62,468 nt of DNA from an uncultured Slackia sp. (GTDB lineage: Bacteria > Actinomycetota > Coriobacteriia > Coriobacteriales > Eggerthellaceae): the NCBI GenBank assembly GCA_934661005.1, contig CAKUIK010000008.1, positions 1 through 62,468 on the forward strand. The letters are read 5' to 3'. Below the pieces are notes generated by a model. The model was not told the DNA's origin. It did not search any database and was given only the letters and a program-made list of their open reading frames with translations. This document shows positions 1-7,602 of the stretch, piece after piece. Made by a program: the position numbers and the translations under genes. Positions within the stretch are counted from its first letter, which is position 1. Each line of letters starts with the position of its first letter.

Positions 1-79
1 GCCTTCGCCGAAAGTACTGCAGCGCCAGGCTGCGGGAGGACAGGGCGTCGCGCTCATGCAGGGCGCTTCCGCATTTCAT
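1..79 (+). other. unassigned end of an upstream unit
   Basis: These GC-rich bases carry no convincing reading frame and run straight into two terminator hairpins. They could be the 3' end of a structured RNA or of an mRNA leader that starts before the window. I compared them by eye with the SRP RNA, tmRNA and RNase P consensus ends and found no match, so the stretch is left unnamed. Confidence 0.2.
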
Positions 80-104
80 GGGGCCGAAAGGTCCCTTTCT
101 ATTT
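80..104 (+). terminator. rho-independent terminator
   Basis: A six-pair stem (80-85 with 90-95, one G-U pair) closes a GAAA tetraloop and is followed by a T-rich tract. It ends whatever is transcribed from before the window. Confidence 0.6.
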
Positions 105-106
105 TC

Positions 107-135
107 GGGGGCTTAGGCCCCTTTCTTCGTTTTTG
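107..135 (+). terminator. second rho-independent terminator, in tandem
   Basis: GGGGC at 108-112 pairs with GCCCC at 117-121 around a TTAG loop, followed by a T-rich tract to about 134. Two terminators in a row would insulate the next gene from upstream transcription. Confidence 0.6.
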
Positions 136-214
136 GGCAGAAATCGCTTTTCGTCCGTTTCTTGTTTCATGGAATTGAATACTATTTCCCTTAGTGAAAT
201 GTTAGGGGATGGCA

Positions 215-1219
215 ATGACCTGGGAAGTACATGAGGTTCATAAGCGTTTGTATCCTGATCAGGGATGGACGCCGGCGAAAGCGATATTGGAAGATGAAAA
301 ACATCTGAACGATGCGGATCATCCGGAAGCGAACGGTTGGCCGATTTGGCATTATCGTTATTCCCGTCCAACCGAAGGGACAGGTTCGGGGGTTTTGCCC
401 GATTGCCCTATCGTTGACATTCATACGCATGCATGGGTGGATGGTTTCGCTCCTCGTATGCGCTCGTATTTCGGCGATAACTTTGGCGCAACGGCATTCA
501 ACCCTGGCACGCTCGATGGCGTTCGAGAGCGCAAGCGCGAGCTTGGCGTCACAAAATCGGTGATTCTGCCCGTGCCCACGAATCCTCGTCAGGTTCCGCA
601 ATTCAATGATTGGCTTCGCGATTATACCAACGACCCCGATATCGTGCCTTTTATGAGCGTGGTGCGCGACATGGAAAACCCCGTTGCTGAGATTCATCGT
701 TGCGCGCAGCTGGGCTTCAAGGGCATGAAGTTGCATCCGGTCAACCAACATTTCAAGATGAGCGACCCGAAGATGTTTCCCATCTACGAGGCTGCGATTG
801 AAGAGAACATGGTTATCTTGTTCCACACAGGCTCGGGCATCGATTACCCGACGGTTGGCCCCGATTGGGATTGCTCGCCTGTTGAAATCGACCGGTTCTT
901 CAATAAATTCCCTTACGAGCGCACGGTTTTGGCTCACCTGGGCGGAAGCGCGCCCGATTTTACCCATCCACCAGAGTTGCATCCTGAATGGCCGGGTTAT
1001 ATGGATACGGCGTTTCAGATTGGCCATATCTCGAACGAAGATTTCCTTCGTATTGTGCGAGGGTATGGCACTCAACGCATTTTGTTCGGCACCGATTCCC
1101 CTTGGGAGGATACGGCGGACTTTTTGACGAGGCTTGCCCACATTGGTCTGACCGATGATGAGCTGCGAGACATTTTGTATCGCAATGCCAACGCTTTGCT
1201 TGATCTTGGCCTGGAATAA
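215..1219 (+). CDS. amidohydrolase family metal-dependent hydrolase
   Basis: A 334-residue TIM-barrel metallohydrolase of the amidohydrolase-2 type (PF04909). The metal-binding HxH motif is visible as DIHTH at about residues 70-72. It is followed by KLHP, FHTG, AHLGG and the C-terminal metal ligand region GTDSPW, in family order and spacing. Family members hydrolyse or decarboxylate small aromatic or cyclic substrates in the cytoplasm; the substrate here cannot be read from sequence. A frame-compatible ATG exists at 209, but AGGGG at 204-208 touches it. The ATG at 215 has six bases between it and the same ribosome site and is preferred. The gene stands alone, after two terminators and before an unrelated antiporter, so context gives no pathway. 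Confidence 0.85.
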   Translation: MTWEVHEVHKRLYPDQGWTPAKAILEDEKHLNDADHPEANGWPIWHYRYSRPTEGTGSGVLPDCPIVDIHTHAWVDGFAPRMRSYFGDNFGATAFNPGTLDGVRERKRELGVTKSVILPVPTNPRQVPQFNDWLRDYTNDPDIVPFMSVVRDMENPVAEIHRCAQLGFKGMKLHPVNQHFKMSDPKMFPIYEAAIEENMVILFHTGSGIDYPTVGPDWDCSPVEIDRFFNKFPYERTVLAHLGGSAPDFTHPPELHPEWPGYMDTAFQIGHISNEDFLRIVRGYGTQRILFGTDSPWEDTADFLTRLAHIGLTDDELRDILYRNANALLDLGLE

Positions 1220-1315
1220 GCTCCGGAGCTTCGCGCCCGTCTCCCCAACGAGGCATTCCATATGCGCTGGATGAATATGCTCACAACTGCTCCTTTTGCG
1301 GCGAAAGGGAACGTA

Positions 1316-1346
1316 TTCCCTGATTATTCAACCGCTCCCATATAAT
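1316..1346 (+). promoter_or_regulatory. probable promoter of the NhaC-type antiporter
   Basis: TATAAT at 1341-1346 is a perfect -10 hexamer; the -35 (TTCCCT, 1316-1321) is weak. The predicted start near 1353 would give a leader of about 135 nt. Confidence 0.4.
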
Positions 1347-1356
1347 TGGCTTCTTC

Positions 1357-1385
1357 TATACCCCGTCTTATGAAGGCGGGGTATA
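1357..1385 (+). other. leader hairpin upstream of the antiporter gene
   Basis: A 12-pair stem (1357-1368 with 1374-1385, one G-U pair) with a five-base loop sits within a few bases of the predicted transcription start. No T-run follows, so it is not a terminator. It may protect the 5' end of the message. Confidence 0.4.
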
Positions 1386-1488
1386 CTCTTCTCTACATAT
1401 GTTGAGCGGGCGCGCTTTCGCCGATGTTCCGGTTTGCCGGGCATTTTGGGAAGAGGTGAAAGCGCGTCCACTTGTGAAGGAGTGGATA

Positions 1489-3210
1489 ATGGAAGGTTTT
1501 GCGCTCATTGACACGGGCATATGGTCTATTGTGCCCCCGCTTTTGGCGCTTGGTTTGGCGCTTCTTACGAAGGAGGTGTATTCCTCCCTTACAATCGGCG
1601 TTTTCGTTGGCATGGTCATTTATACCTTTACCATCGATGGCGTTGGGTTCGGTTCGCTCGTTGACGCGTTCTGCCTGGTTCCCCAAATGATGGGTGAGCA
1701 AATCGCCAACAACGGCGCGCTGCTGCTGTTCTTGGCGTTGCTGGGTGCGCTTGTCGTGCTTATCGCCATTGCCGGCGGCTCTCGCGCATATGGCGCATGG
1801 GTTTCTCAGCACGTGAAGAGCGCTCGCCTCGCCCGCGTAATGACCGCCGTTTTGGGCATTCTCATTTTCGTGGACGACTATTTCAACTGCCTCACGGTTG
1901 GCGCGGTTATGCGTCCTATTACCGACCGCTTCCGCATGAGCCACGAAAAGCTCGCATGGCTTATCGATTCGAGCGCGGCGCCAGTGTGCATTATCGCCCC
2001 GGTGTCTTCGTGGGCTGTTGCCGTTGGCGGCTACCTGGGCGATGACGGCTTTAACCTGTTCGTTCAGTCAATCCCGTATAACTTCTACGCGCTTGGCACT
2101 ATCGTATTCGTGTTCTTCGTTGCATTCATCGGTTTGGACTTTGGCCCCATGAAGAAGGCCGAAGAGGCTGCCGCGAAGTATGGTTCCGCCGAGGCCGAGG
2201 AAGTTGCTGCCGCAAACCCAGGCAAGGTTATTACCAATCCCAACGAGGTCGAGGGCGATACGCGCCTGAGCGTTGCCACTGAGCGCACTGCCGCCAAAAT
2301 TGCCGCGAAGAATAACCCGCAGACCGCGCACGATTTGCCTGCGACTGTTATTGCGGAAGAGACCGAGCTCGCCGAGGCGTTTGAGGCGAATAAGGCCGAA
2401 GCTCAGTTCAAGGGAATGGAAGTGTCCGAGAAGGGCAAGGTGTTCGACCTCGTTGTGCCTATTCTCGTTCTGATCGTGTTCTCCATTTGGGGCATGCTGT
2501 ATATGGGCGGCTTCTTCGAGGGCGTCGAGTTCGCGACCGCCGTTGGCGAGAATCCCGTTGCTGGCTTGTGCATCGGTTCGTTCGTGGCGCTGGTCGTTGC
2601 TGCTGCCATGTATCTGCCTCGCGGTCTGTGCACGCTTCAGGGCTACATGGAAGGCGTCGCCGAAGGCGTGCGCTCCATGGTTGGGGCCATTATGATCCTC
2701 GTGCTCGCTTGGTCGCTCGGCGGCGTATGCCGTTACATGATCGGTACGGGTCCGTTTGTGAGCGGCTTCTTGAATGGCCTGGGCGTAAGCCTGGCTCTGC
2801 TGCCGTTCGCTATTTTCCTGGTTGCGGCATTCATCGGCTTTTCTATGGGCACGAGCTGGGGCACCATCGCGCTTATCCTGCCTATCGTCGTTGGCGTGTT
2901 CGACCCAAGCGACCCGCTGTTCTTGGTCGCCATCGGCGCGACTCTCGGCGGTGCGGTGTATGGCGACCATATCTCGCCGATTTCCGACACGACGATTCTT
3001 TCGTCTGCCGGCGCCGAGTGCAACCATATGGCGCACGTGTCAACGCAGATTCCGTACGCATCTATCGTGTTCGTGTCGGGCGCTATCGGTTATGTCCTTG
3101 CGGGCATCATGGGCAGCCCGTGGATTCCGTTGGCCGTCACCATTGCGTTGGCGTGCGGCGGCTTCGTCGTAATCGCGAAGATCATGAACAAGAAAGACGC
3201 TGCGGCGTAA
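1489..3210 (+). CDS. NhaC family Na+/H+ antiporter-like transporter
   Basis: A 573-residue polytopic membrane protein of the NhaC antiporter superfamily (PF03553). It has repeated hydrophobic segments, a conserved VDDYFNCLTVGAVMRP block and a C-terminal GDHISPISDTTI block typical of the family. Members exchange Na+ for protons, and some exchange organic substrates or amino acids. A hydrophilic insertion of roughly 100 residues rich in Ala and Glu (about residues 215-320) separates the two membrane halves, which is longer than in many relatives. The frame opens at 1399, but AAGGAG at 1477-1482 lies six bases before the ATG at 1489, which fixes the start. The gene is monocistronic and ends in a strong hairpin. 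Confidence 0.85.
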   Translation: MEGFALIDTGIWSIVPPLLALGLALLTKEVYSSLTIGVFVGMVIYTFTIDGVGFGSLVDAFCLVPQMMGEQIANNGALLLFLALLGALVVLIAIAGGSRAYGAWVSQHVKSARLARVMTAVLGILIFVDDYFNCLTVGAVMRPITDRFRMSHEKLAWLIDSSAAPVCIIAPVSSWAVAVGGYLGDDGFNLFVQSIPYNFYALGTIVFVFFVAFIGLDFGPMKKAEEAAAKYGSAEAEEVAAANPGKVITNPNEVEGDTRLSVATERTAAKIAAKNNPQTAHDLPATVIAEETELAEAFEANKAEAQFKGMEVSEKGKVFDLVVPILVLIVFSIWGMLYMGGFFEGVEFATAVGENPVAGLCIGSFVALVVAAAMYLPRGLCTLQGYMEGVAEGVRSMVGAIMILVLAWSLGGVCRYMIGTGPFVSGFLNGLGVSLALLPFAIFLVAAFIGFSMGTSWGTIALILPIVVGVFDPSDPLFLVAIGATLGGAVYGDHISPISDTTILSSAGAECNHMAHVSTQIPYASIVFVSGAIGYVLAGIMGSPWIPLAVTIALACGGFVVIAKIMNKKDAAA

Positions 3211-3220
3211 GAGTTCGATA

Positions 3221-3252
3221 CAGAAGAGGCCGGGTTCGCCCGGCCTCTTCTG
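3221..3252. terminator. perfect hairpin after the antiporter gene
   Basis: A 14-pair perfect stem with a TTCG tetraloop follows the stop codon by ten bases. No clear T-run is present on either strand. It may still act as a terminator or 3' stabiliser between two convergent genes. Confidence 0.55.
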
Positions 3253-3258
3253 CTGTTC

Positions 3259-3377
3259 GGCTTCGGCTGCCTGACACGCGGCTCCGCTTCGGGCAGGTCC
3301 TGGCTCGCACGAACGTGCCACTGGCACGTTCGGCTCGTGCGGAATCTTGCGTATCCGCATGCCAGGCAGCCGAAGCC
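3259..3377. repeat. long branched inverted-repeat element
   Basis: Arms of 15 bases (3259-3273 and 3363-3377) are perfectly complementary. They enclose a central near-perfect palindrome (3310-3320 with 3322-3332) and a small GCGGA/TCCGC hairpin. The element fills the gap between two convergent genes and has the same outer-stem-plus-inner-hairpins layout as the elements at 34.6, 36.4 and 55.6 kb, but not their core sequence. Confidence 0.65.
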
Positions 3378-3399
3378 TATATTGCCTATGCTGACGCAA

Positions 3400-4626
3400 T
3401 CATGCTCGCTGGTAGTCGATGCCGTCGAAGTAGCTGCGGAATTCGACGTGGTGGCTACTGTGGGGGCAGATGAATTTGTGGGCTGCCAGGAAATACTCGT
3501 CGGTCATCGCTGCGAGATAATCGACGACGATTTGGTGCGGCTCTTCCTTTCGGTAGGGCGCGTCGTCGTCGTAAAGGCGACGCTGTCGCTCAATCTTTTC
3601 GATGTGATGCTTGAAGAGCGGGGAGCTTTCGTTGTTCGCCTTCAGATCGCGAAGCAGTTGTTCGTAGAGTTCCTCGAACATGGGGCGAATTTCTTCTTCG
3701 TAAATATCGCCCTGGTCGCCAGCTAGGTAAATGCGCTCGTAGTTTTCTGCTTTAGCGGTTTTGAGCGCCGCGAAGGCATCGTCGCTCATTTCGATGTGGT
3801 CGCAAAGATAGCTGTGCTCAACGATGTCGACGGTGAGGTTATTGATGATTTCGGCATTCATAACGCCCATGGGGCCCGCCGTAAAATGCTTGTCCGATTC
3901 CAGCGCGCCAACGCCCATGGCGTCTTGGCGATCTTTGCCGACGTAGGCGACCATATCGGAGATGCGCACGACGCATCCTTCGAGCGTGCTGGGGCGCAAA
4001 TGCCCAATGGCCGCCTCGTCGATATAGCATGTCTCCATGCGGGCGTCGAAATCTTCAAAAGAATGCGTGGTGCCCAAATAGAACGATTTTTGGCTGCTTT
4101 CGCCGTTGTGGCACAGCACGCCGTCGAGCGTTTGCAGGCTCACGTTGCGAGCGTAGAGATGGTCGAGCACACGCGCGCTGTGGACGTTATGGTTGAAATA
4201 GCGCCCCGTGTCGGCGTGATAGAGGTCGTTCAAAATATGCTCGCCCGCATGCCCGAAAGGCGTATGCCCTAAGTCGTGCCCCAAGGCGATGGCTTCGGTG
4301 AGGTCTTCGTTCAATCGCAGCATACGCGCGATGGTGCGCGCCGTGCGGGCGACGAGTTGTACGTGCAGGCCTCGTCGCGAGATGTCGTCGTTGCGCACGA
4401 AGCTGAACACCTGGGTTTTGCCAGCGTAGCGATTGTAGGGCGGAACGTTGAGGATCTTGTCGATGTCTCGGCAGAACGGGGGGCGGTGCAGCCGTTGCGA
4501 CATGTCTCGCCTGGGGTTGCGCCGTATGGCGTTTTCATTGGCGCAGCGATAGGGGTTGGAGATGCCGTTTACGCTGTCGGCATTCCAGCGTTCTATGAAC
4601 TCGGGTGAGAAGTTGTTGTAAGCCAT
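3400..4626 (-). CDS. dGTPase-like HD-domain triphosphohydrolase
   Basis: A 408-residue protein of the deoxyguanosinetriphosphate triphosphohydrolase-like family. These enzymes cleave dNTPs to deoxynucleosides and tripolyphosphate and so trim dNTP pools. The HD signature is seen as GHDLGHTPFGHAGE. Upstream come the VARTARTIARML helix and an N-terminal block with NPYRC and RDIDKILN. The frame extends to 4737. AAGGAG five bases before the ATG at 4626 selects the shorter form, which begins MAYNNFSPEF. The gene is transcribed alone, convergent with the antiporter gene and divergent from the riboswitch-controlled symporter. Family assignment is firm; activity on dGTP specifically is not shown. Confidence 0.85.
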   Translation of the reverse strand: MAYNNFSPEFIERWNADSVNGISNPYRCANENAIRRNPRRDMSQRLHRPPFCRDIDKILNVPPYNRYAGKTQVFSFVRNDDISRRGLHVQLVARTARTIARMLRLNEDLTEAIALGHDLGHTPFGHAGEHILNDLYHADTGRYFNHNVHSARVLDHLYARNVSLQTLDGVLCHNGESSQKSFYLGTTHSFEDFDARMETCYIDEAAIGHLRPSTLEGCVVRISDMVAYVGKDRQDAMGVGALESDKHFTAGPMGVMNAEIINNLTVDIVEHSYLCDHIEMSDDAFAALKTAKAENYERIYLAGDQGDIYEEEIRPMFEELYEQLLRDLKANNESSPLFKHHIEKIERQRRLYDDDAPYRKEEPHQIVVDYLAAMTDEYFLAAHKFICPHSSHHVEFRSYFDGIDYQRA

Positions 4627-4812
4627 AGCCGCTCCTTGGCTGCGTTTCGAAAGTCGATATGCCGAGTATACGACATCGGCGAGTGCCGACTGCAGGGAAG
4701 TGGAAGGGGCTTCGCGTGTGCGATTTCGGGCATCCATAGGCGGGTGCTTTCGATCGGGCGGTCGTACTTGTCAAGCTTCTATGCTTCCTTGAAACCTTTT
4801 TGAAAAAAACTG

Positions 4813-4842
4813 TTCCACTGTAGCGTGCGATAGTGCTATAGT
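4813..4842 (+). promoter_or_regulatory. promoter of the glycine-riboswitch transcript
   Basis: An extended -10 (TG one base before TATAGT, hexamer at 4837-4842) is clear. The -35 (TTCCAC, 4813-4818) is poor. The predicted start near 4849 places the whole riboswitch in the leader. Confidence 0.5.
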
Positions 4843-4851
4843 CTCCGTCAG

Positions 4852-4913
4852 CACCTTGAGGGATTGAGGTCAGCTTTTTCCTCTCTCTTGTCGCTCTTCT
4901 CAATCCTCCAAGG
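4852..4913 (+). other. near-perfect 15-pair hairpin at the head of the leader
   Basis: Bases from 4852 pair with those ending at 4913 with two mismatches, enclosing a polypyrimidine loop. It lies between the predicted start and the glycine aptamer and may stabilise the 5' end or interact with the aptamer. Confidence 0.5.
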
Positions 4914-4987
4914 TTACAAGTGCATAGCGCTACCCCGTCGATACGTCTTGAATCGAAGCTTTCCCGGCCGAGACTGGACGCGTTAGG

Positions 4988-5086
4988 GGCCTCTGGAGAA
5001 TCCCAAACATTTGGGTGCCGAAGGGGCAAGCGCCGCGAAACCCATGATCGCGCGGCGTGAAACTCTCAGGCAAAAGGACAGAGCAG
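4988..5086 (+). promoter_or_regulatory. glycine riboswitch (single aptamer visible)
   Basis: The aptamer is recognisable from its conserved blocks in order: CTCTGGAGA at 4991-4999, GCCGAAGGGGCAA near 5018-5029, and the 3' block AACTCTCAGGCAAAAGGACAGAG ending about 5083, split here only in description. CTCT and AGAG close P1. Glycine binding in this class usually controls glycine cleavage genes or glycine efflux/uptake; here it precedes an AGCS symporter. Only one aptamer is convincing, although the 70 bases before it could contain a vestigial partner. No clear terminator separates it from the gene, so control may be translational. Confidence 0.9.
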
Positions 5087-5097
5087 CTTCGCAGCTT

Positions 5098-5131
5098 GTT
5101 GCAGGCTTTCGTGTACGCGTATTCCTGCAAC
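5098..5131 (+). other. hairpin in the riboswitch expression platform
   Basis: GTTGCAGG at 5098-5105 pairs with CCTGCAAC at 5124-5131. It has no T-run. It follows the aptamer by 12 bases and may be part of the switching structure. Confidence 0.4.
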
Positions 5132-5250
5132 GGCTCATCCCCTGTTTGCATTTCTCCATATCCAAGGCCCTTCATGCTTTCTGAAAGCGTATCGCGTGCG
5201 GCGTTATATAGTCGGACGTTTCGCGATGCGGAATGAAGAAAGGAAGAGTT

Positions 5251-6732
5251 GTGGAACAGTTTTTCGCCACGGTGAACAGCATTTTGGTCGCCATCGACGA
5301 TTTCATTTGGGGCGTGCCGCTTATGGTCCTCATTTTGGCCGGCGGCATTTTGCTGACCGTGCGTCTGCATGGCTTGCAGTTTTCCAAGTTGCCCCGTGCG
5401 CTTCGTTACATGATGAAGAATGAAAAGGGCGAAGACGCCCATGGCGAGGTGTCGAGCTTCGGCGCGCTGTGCACGGCGCTCTCGGCTACTATCGGCACTG
5501 GCAACATCGTGGGCGTTGCGACGGCTATTGTCGCTGGCGGCCCGGGTGCGATGTTTTGGATGTGGCTTGCTGCGTTGTTCGGAATGGCAACGAAGTATTC
5601 TGAGGGCCTGCTTGCCGTGAAGTACCGCAGCATCGACAAGGATGGCCACGTGCTTGGCGGCCCGTTCTATTACATCGAGCGCGGCATGAAGCAGCGCCTG
5701 CCGCAGATTTCTTGGCGCTGGCTTGCGAAAATCTTCGCTTTCTTCGGAATGTGCGTCGGTCTGTTCGGCATTGGTACCTTCACCCAGGTGAACTCCATCA
5801 ACTCGGCTATCACCGGCTTCTTTGACCCGGACATGGCCCATACGGTGAGCCTCTTCGGCATGGAGTATTCGCTCGCTACGGTTATCGGTTCGCTCGTCGT
5901 TGCCATTTTCGTTGGCCTCGTCGTAATCGGCGGCCTGCAGCGCATCTCGAGCGTCGCTCAGAAGATCATTCCCATTATGGTGGTCGTCTATGTGGGCTTC
6001 TCTTTGGTGCTCATTGCGGTGAACATCACCGCCCTGCCCGATGCTCTGGTCACGATTGTCGAGAGCGCGTTCGGCCTGCGTGCCGCCGCTGGCGGCGCCC
6101 TGGGTGCGATTATCATTGCTATGCAGAAGGGTATCGCGCGCGGTATTTTCTCCAATGAGGCCGGCCTCGGTTCCGCCCCTATTGCCGCTGCCGCTGCTCA
6201 GACCAAAGAGCCTGTGCGTCAGGGCCTGGTTTCTATGACGGGCACCTTTCTGGACACGATCGTCGTGTGCTCCATGACCGGCTTGGCGCTTGTGATGACG
6301 GGCGCGTATCAGATTCCCGGCCTCGAAGGCGCTGCTGTGACCACTGCTGCATTCCAGACTGGCTTGCCGTTCATTCCCGGCGAGGCCGTGAGCTTTGTGC
6401 TCATGCTCTGCCTGGCCTTGTTCGGCTTCACCACCATTCTTGGTTGGGACTACTACGGCGAGCGCTGCCTCGAGTACTTCAGCAACGGTTCGAAGAAGGC
6501 CGTGAAGGTGTATCGCTGGGCATACATCGCCTGTGTGTTCGCAGGCCCGTACATGACGGTTGCCGCTGTGTGGACCATCGCCGACATCTTCAACGCGTGC
6601 ATGGCTATTCCTAACATGATCGCTCTGATTGTGCTTTCGGGCGTGGTTGTTCGCGAAACCAAGGACTTCTTCAAGCGTCTTGAGGAAGCGAACGGCGACG
6701 AGGAGGCTATGGTTCCGTATAAGGCGCAGTAA
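5251..6732 (+). CDS. sodium:alanine/glycine symporter (AGCS family)
   Basis: A 493-residue membrane protein of the AGCS family (PF01235), which couples Na+ to uptake of alanine or glycine. Signature blocks are visible: LSATIGTGNIVGVATAI near the N-terminus, GGPFYYIERGM in the middle and NEAGLGSAPIAAAAA in the second half. The upstream glycine riboswitch argues that glycine is the physiological substrate or signal. An ATG at 5233 is in frame, but AAGGA at 5240-5244 lies inside that extension and is six bases from the GTG at 5251, which is therefore preferred. The gene is monocistronic and ends in a strong terminator. Confidence 0.92.
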   Translation: MEQFFATVNSILVAIDDFIWGVPLMVLILAGGILLTVRLHGLQFSKLPRALRYMMKNEKGEDAHGEVSSFGALCTALSATIGTGNIVGVATAIVAGGPGAMFWMWLAALFGMATKYSEGLLAVKYRSIDKDGHVLGGPFYYIERGMKQRLPQISWRWLAKIFAFFGMCVGLFGIGTFTQVNSINSAITGFFDPDMAHTVSLFGMEYSLATVIGSLVVAIFVGLVVIGGLQRISSVAQKIIPIMVVVYVGFSLVLIAVNITALPDALVTIVESAFGLRAAAGGALGAIIIAMQKGIARGIFSNEAGLGSAPIAAAAAQTKEPVRQGLVSMTGTFLDTIVVCSMTGLALVMTGAYQIPGLEGAAVTTAAFQTGLPFIPGEAVSFVLMLCLALFGFTTILGWDYYGERCLEYFSNGSKKAVKVYRWAYIACVFAGPYMTVAAVWTIADIFNACMAIPNMIALIVLSGVVVRETKDFFKRLEEANGDEEAMVPYKAQ

Positions 6733-6754
6733 GAATCTATTCGCCTGGTGAAAT

Positions 6755-6814
6755 CGGGTGGCGGTGAGCCAATTCTTCGTTTGAAGTTGCGGTTTGCCGC
6801 CACCCGTTTTTATT
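6755..6814 (+). terminator. rho-independent terminator of the AGCS gene
   Basis: CGGGTGGCGG at 6755-6764 pairs perfectly with 6797-6806 and is followed by a T-rich tract. A small inner hairpin occupies the loop. Confidence 0.9.
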
Positions 6815-6864
6815 ATTTGGAAATGGGTAACCCGCTGTCGCTCGTTTGAAGAAACTTCGAGCCG

Positions 6865-6895
6865 TTGACGCATTCCGCGCAAGCGGCTTTATAAT
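6865..6895 (+). promoter_or_regulatory. folE operon promoter
   Basis: TTGACG at 6865-6870 and TATAAT at 6890-6895, with a 19-base spacer, make one of the best housekeeping promoters in the window. Start is predicted near 6902. Confidence 0.75.
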
Positions 6896-6910
6896 GGGCA
6901 CATTGAACCG

Positions 6911-6939
6911 ACGCGCCTTCGGGCGCGTTTTTGTTGTTT
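6911..6939 (+). terminator. terminator-like hairpin in the folE leader
   Basis: ACGCGCC (6911-6917), loop TTCG and GGCGCGT (6922-6928) are followed by a T-rich tract to 6939. The hairpin starts about nine bases after the predicted transcription start and ends 22 bases before the folE GTG. It therefore looks like an attenuator rather than the end of the previous gene, which already has its own terminator. Confidence 0.7.
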
Positions 6940-6961
6940 GCGAAAAGACGGGAACCAAAAC

Positions 6962-7519
6962 GTGGTCGACCAGGAGAAAATCCAACAGGCTGTCCGCCTC
7001 TTGCTCGAGGGCATGGGGGAAGACGTTGAGCGCGAGGGGCTGCTTGAAACGCCTCAGCGCGTGGGGCGTATGTATGCCGAGATTTGTCGCGGCATGGATG
7101 AATCGGCATCGGAGCATTTGTCCACGACGTTCTCGATTGATTCCGACGATATGGTCGTCGAGCGCGACATTCAGTTCTATTCGCTGTGCGAGCATCATTT
7201 GCTTCCGTTCTATGGCAAGGTGCATCTGGCATACATTCCCAACGGTCGCGTAACGGGGCTTTCGAAGCTTGCGCGAACGGTCGAGGTTTTTTCGCGTCGC
7301 CTGCAGCTGCAAGAGCGCTTGACTTCGCAAATCGCCGATGCGCTTATGGACGATTTGGGCGCGAAGGGTGCGATCGTCATGGTTGAAGGCGAGCATATGT
7401 GCATGTCGATGCGCGGCGTGAGCAAACCGGGAGCATCGACGGCGACGCTGGCCAAGCGTGGCGCGTTCGAGGACGACCAGGCGCTAGTGGACGAATTTTT
7501 CCGCCTGATTGGGAAATAG
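6962..7519 (+). CDS. folE: GTP cyclohydrolase I
   Basis: A 185-residue FolE (GTP to 7,8-dihydroneopterin triphosphate, first step of tetrahydrofolate synthesis). The family pattern REGLLETPQRVGRMY near the N-terminus is clear. So are the zinc region CEHHLLPFYGKVHLAYIP, the motif GLSKLARTVEVFSRRLQLQERLT, and EGEHMCMSMRGV holding the second zinc cysteine. The frame begins at a TTG at 6938 inside the leader terminator; the GTG at 6962 gives the normal family N-terminus (MVDQEKIQQAV). Its ribosome site is weak (GGGA), which fits a gene under leader control. It heads an operon with the HD protein and folB. Confidence 0.95.
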   Translation: MVDQEKIQQAVRLLLEGMGEDVEREGLLETPQRVGRMYAEICRGMDESASEHLSTTFSIDSDDMVVERDIQFYSLCEHHLLPFYGKVHLAYIPNGRVTGLSKLARTVEVFSRRLQLQERLTSQIADALMDDLGAKGAIVMVEGEHMCMSMRGVSKPGASTATLAKRGAFEDDQALVDEFFRLIGK

Positions 7520-7602
7520 CCAAGGCGGCGCATAGGCGCCGCGTTGAGCCTTGCGCAGCAAGGCGATTGTTATTCATTGGCGTTTGAGCCGGGGAGGCGA
7601 GC

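Noticed and set aside
1..79. Possible SRP, tmRNA or RNase P RNA end
   Set aside because: None of the conserved 3' blocks of these RNAs is present, so I left it unnamed.
2487..3473. Long plus-strand frame overlapping the antiporter gene
   Set aside because: Arg-rich shadow translation of the antiporter in another frame, ending in the hairpin element.
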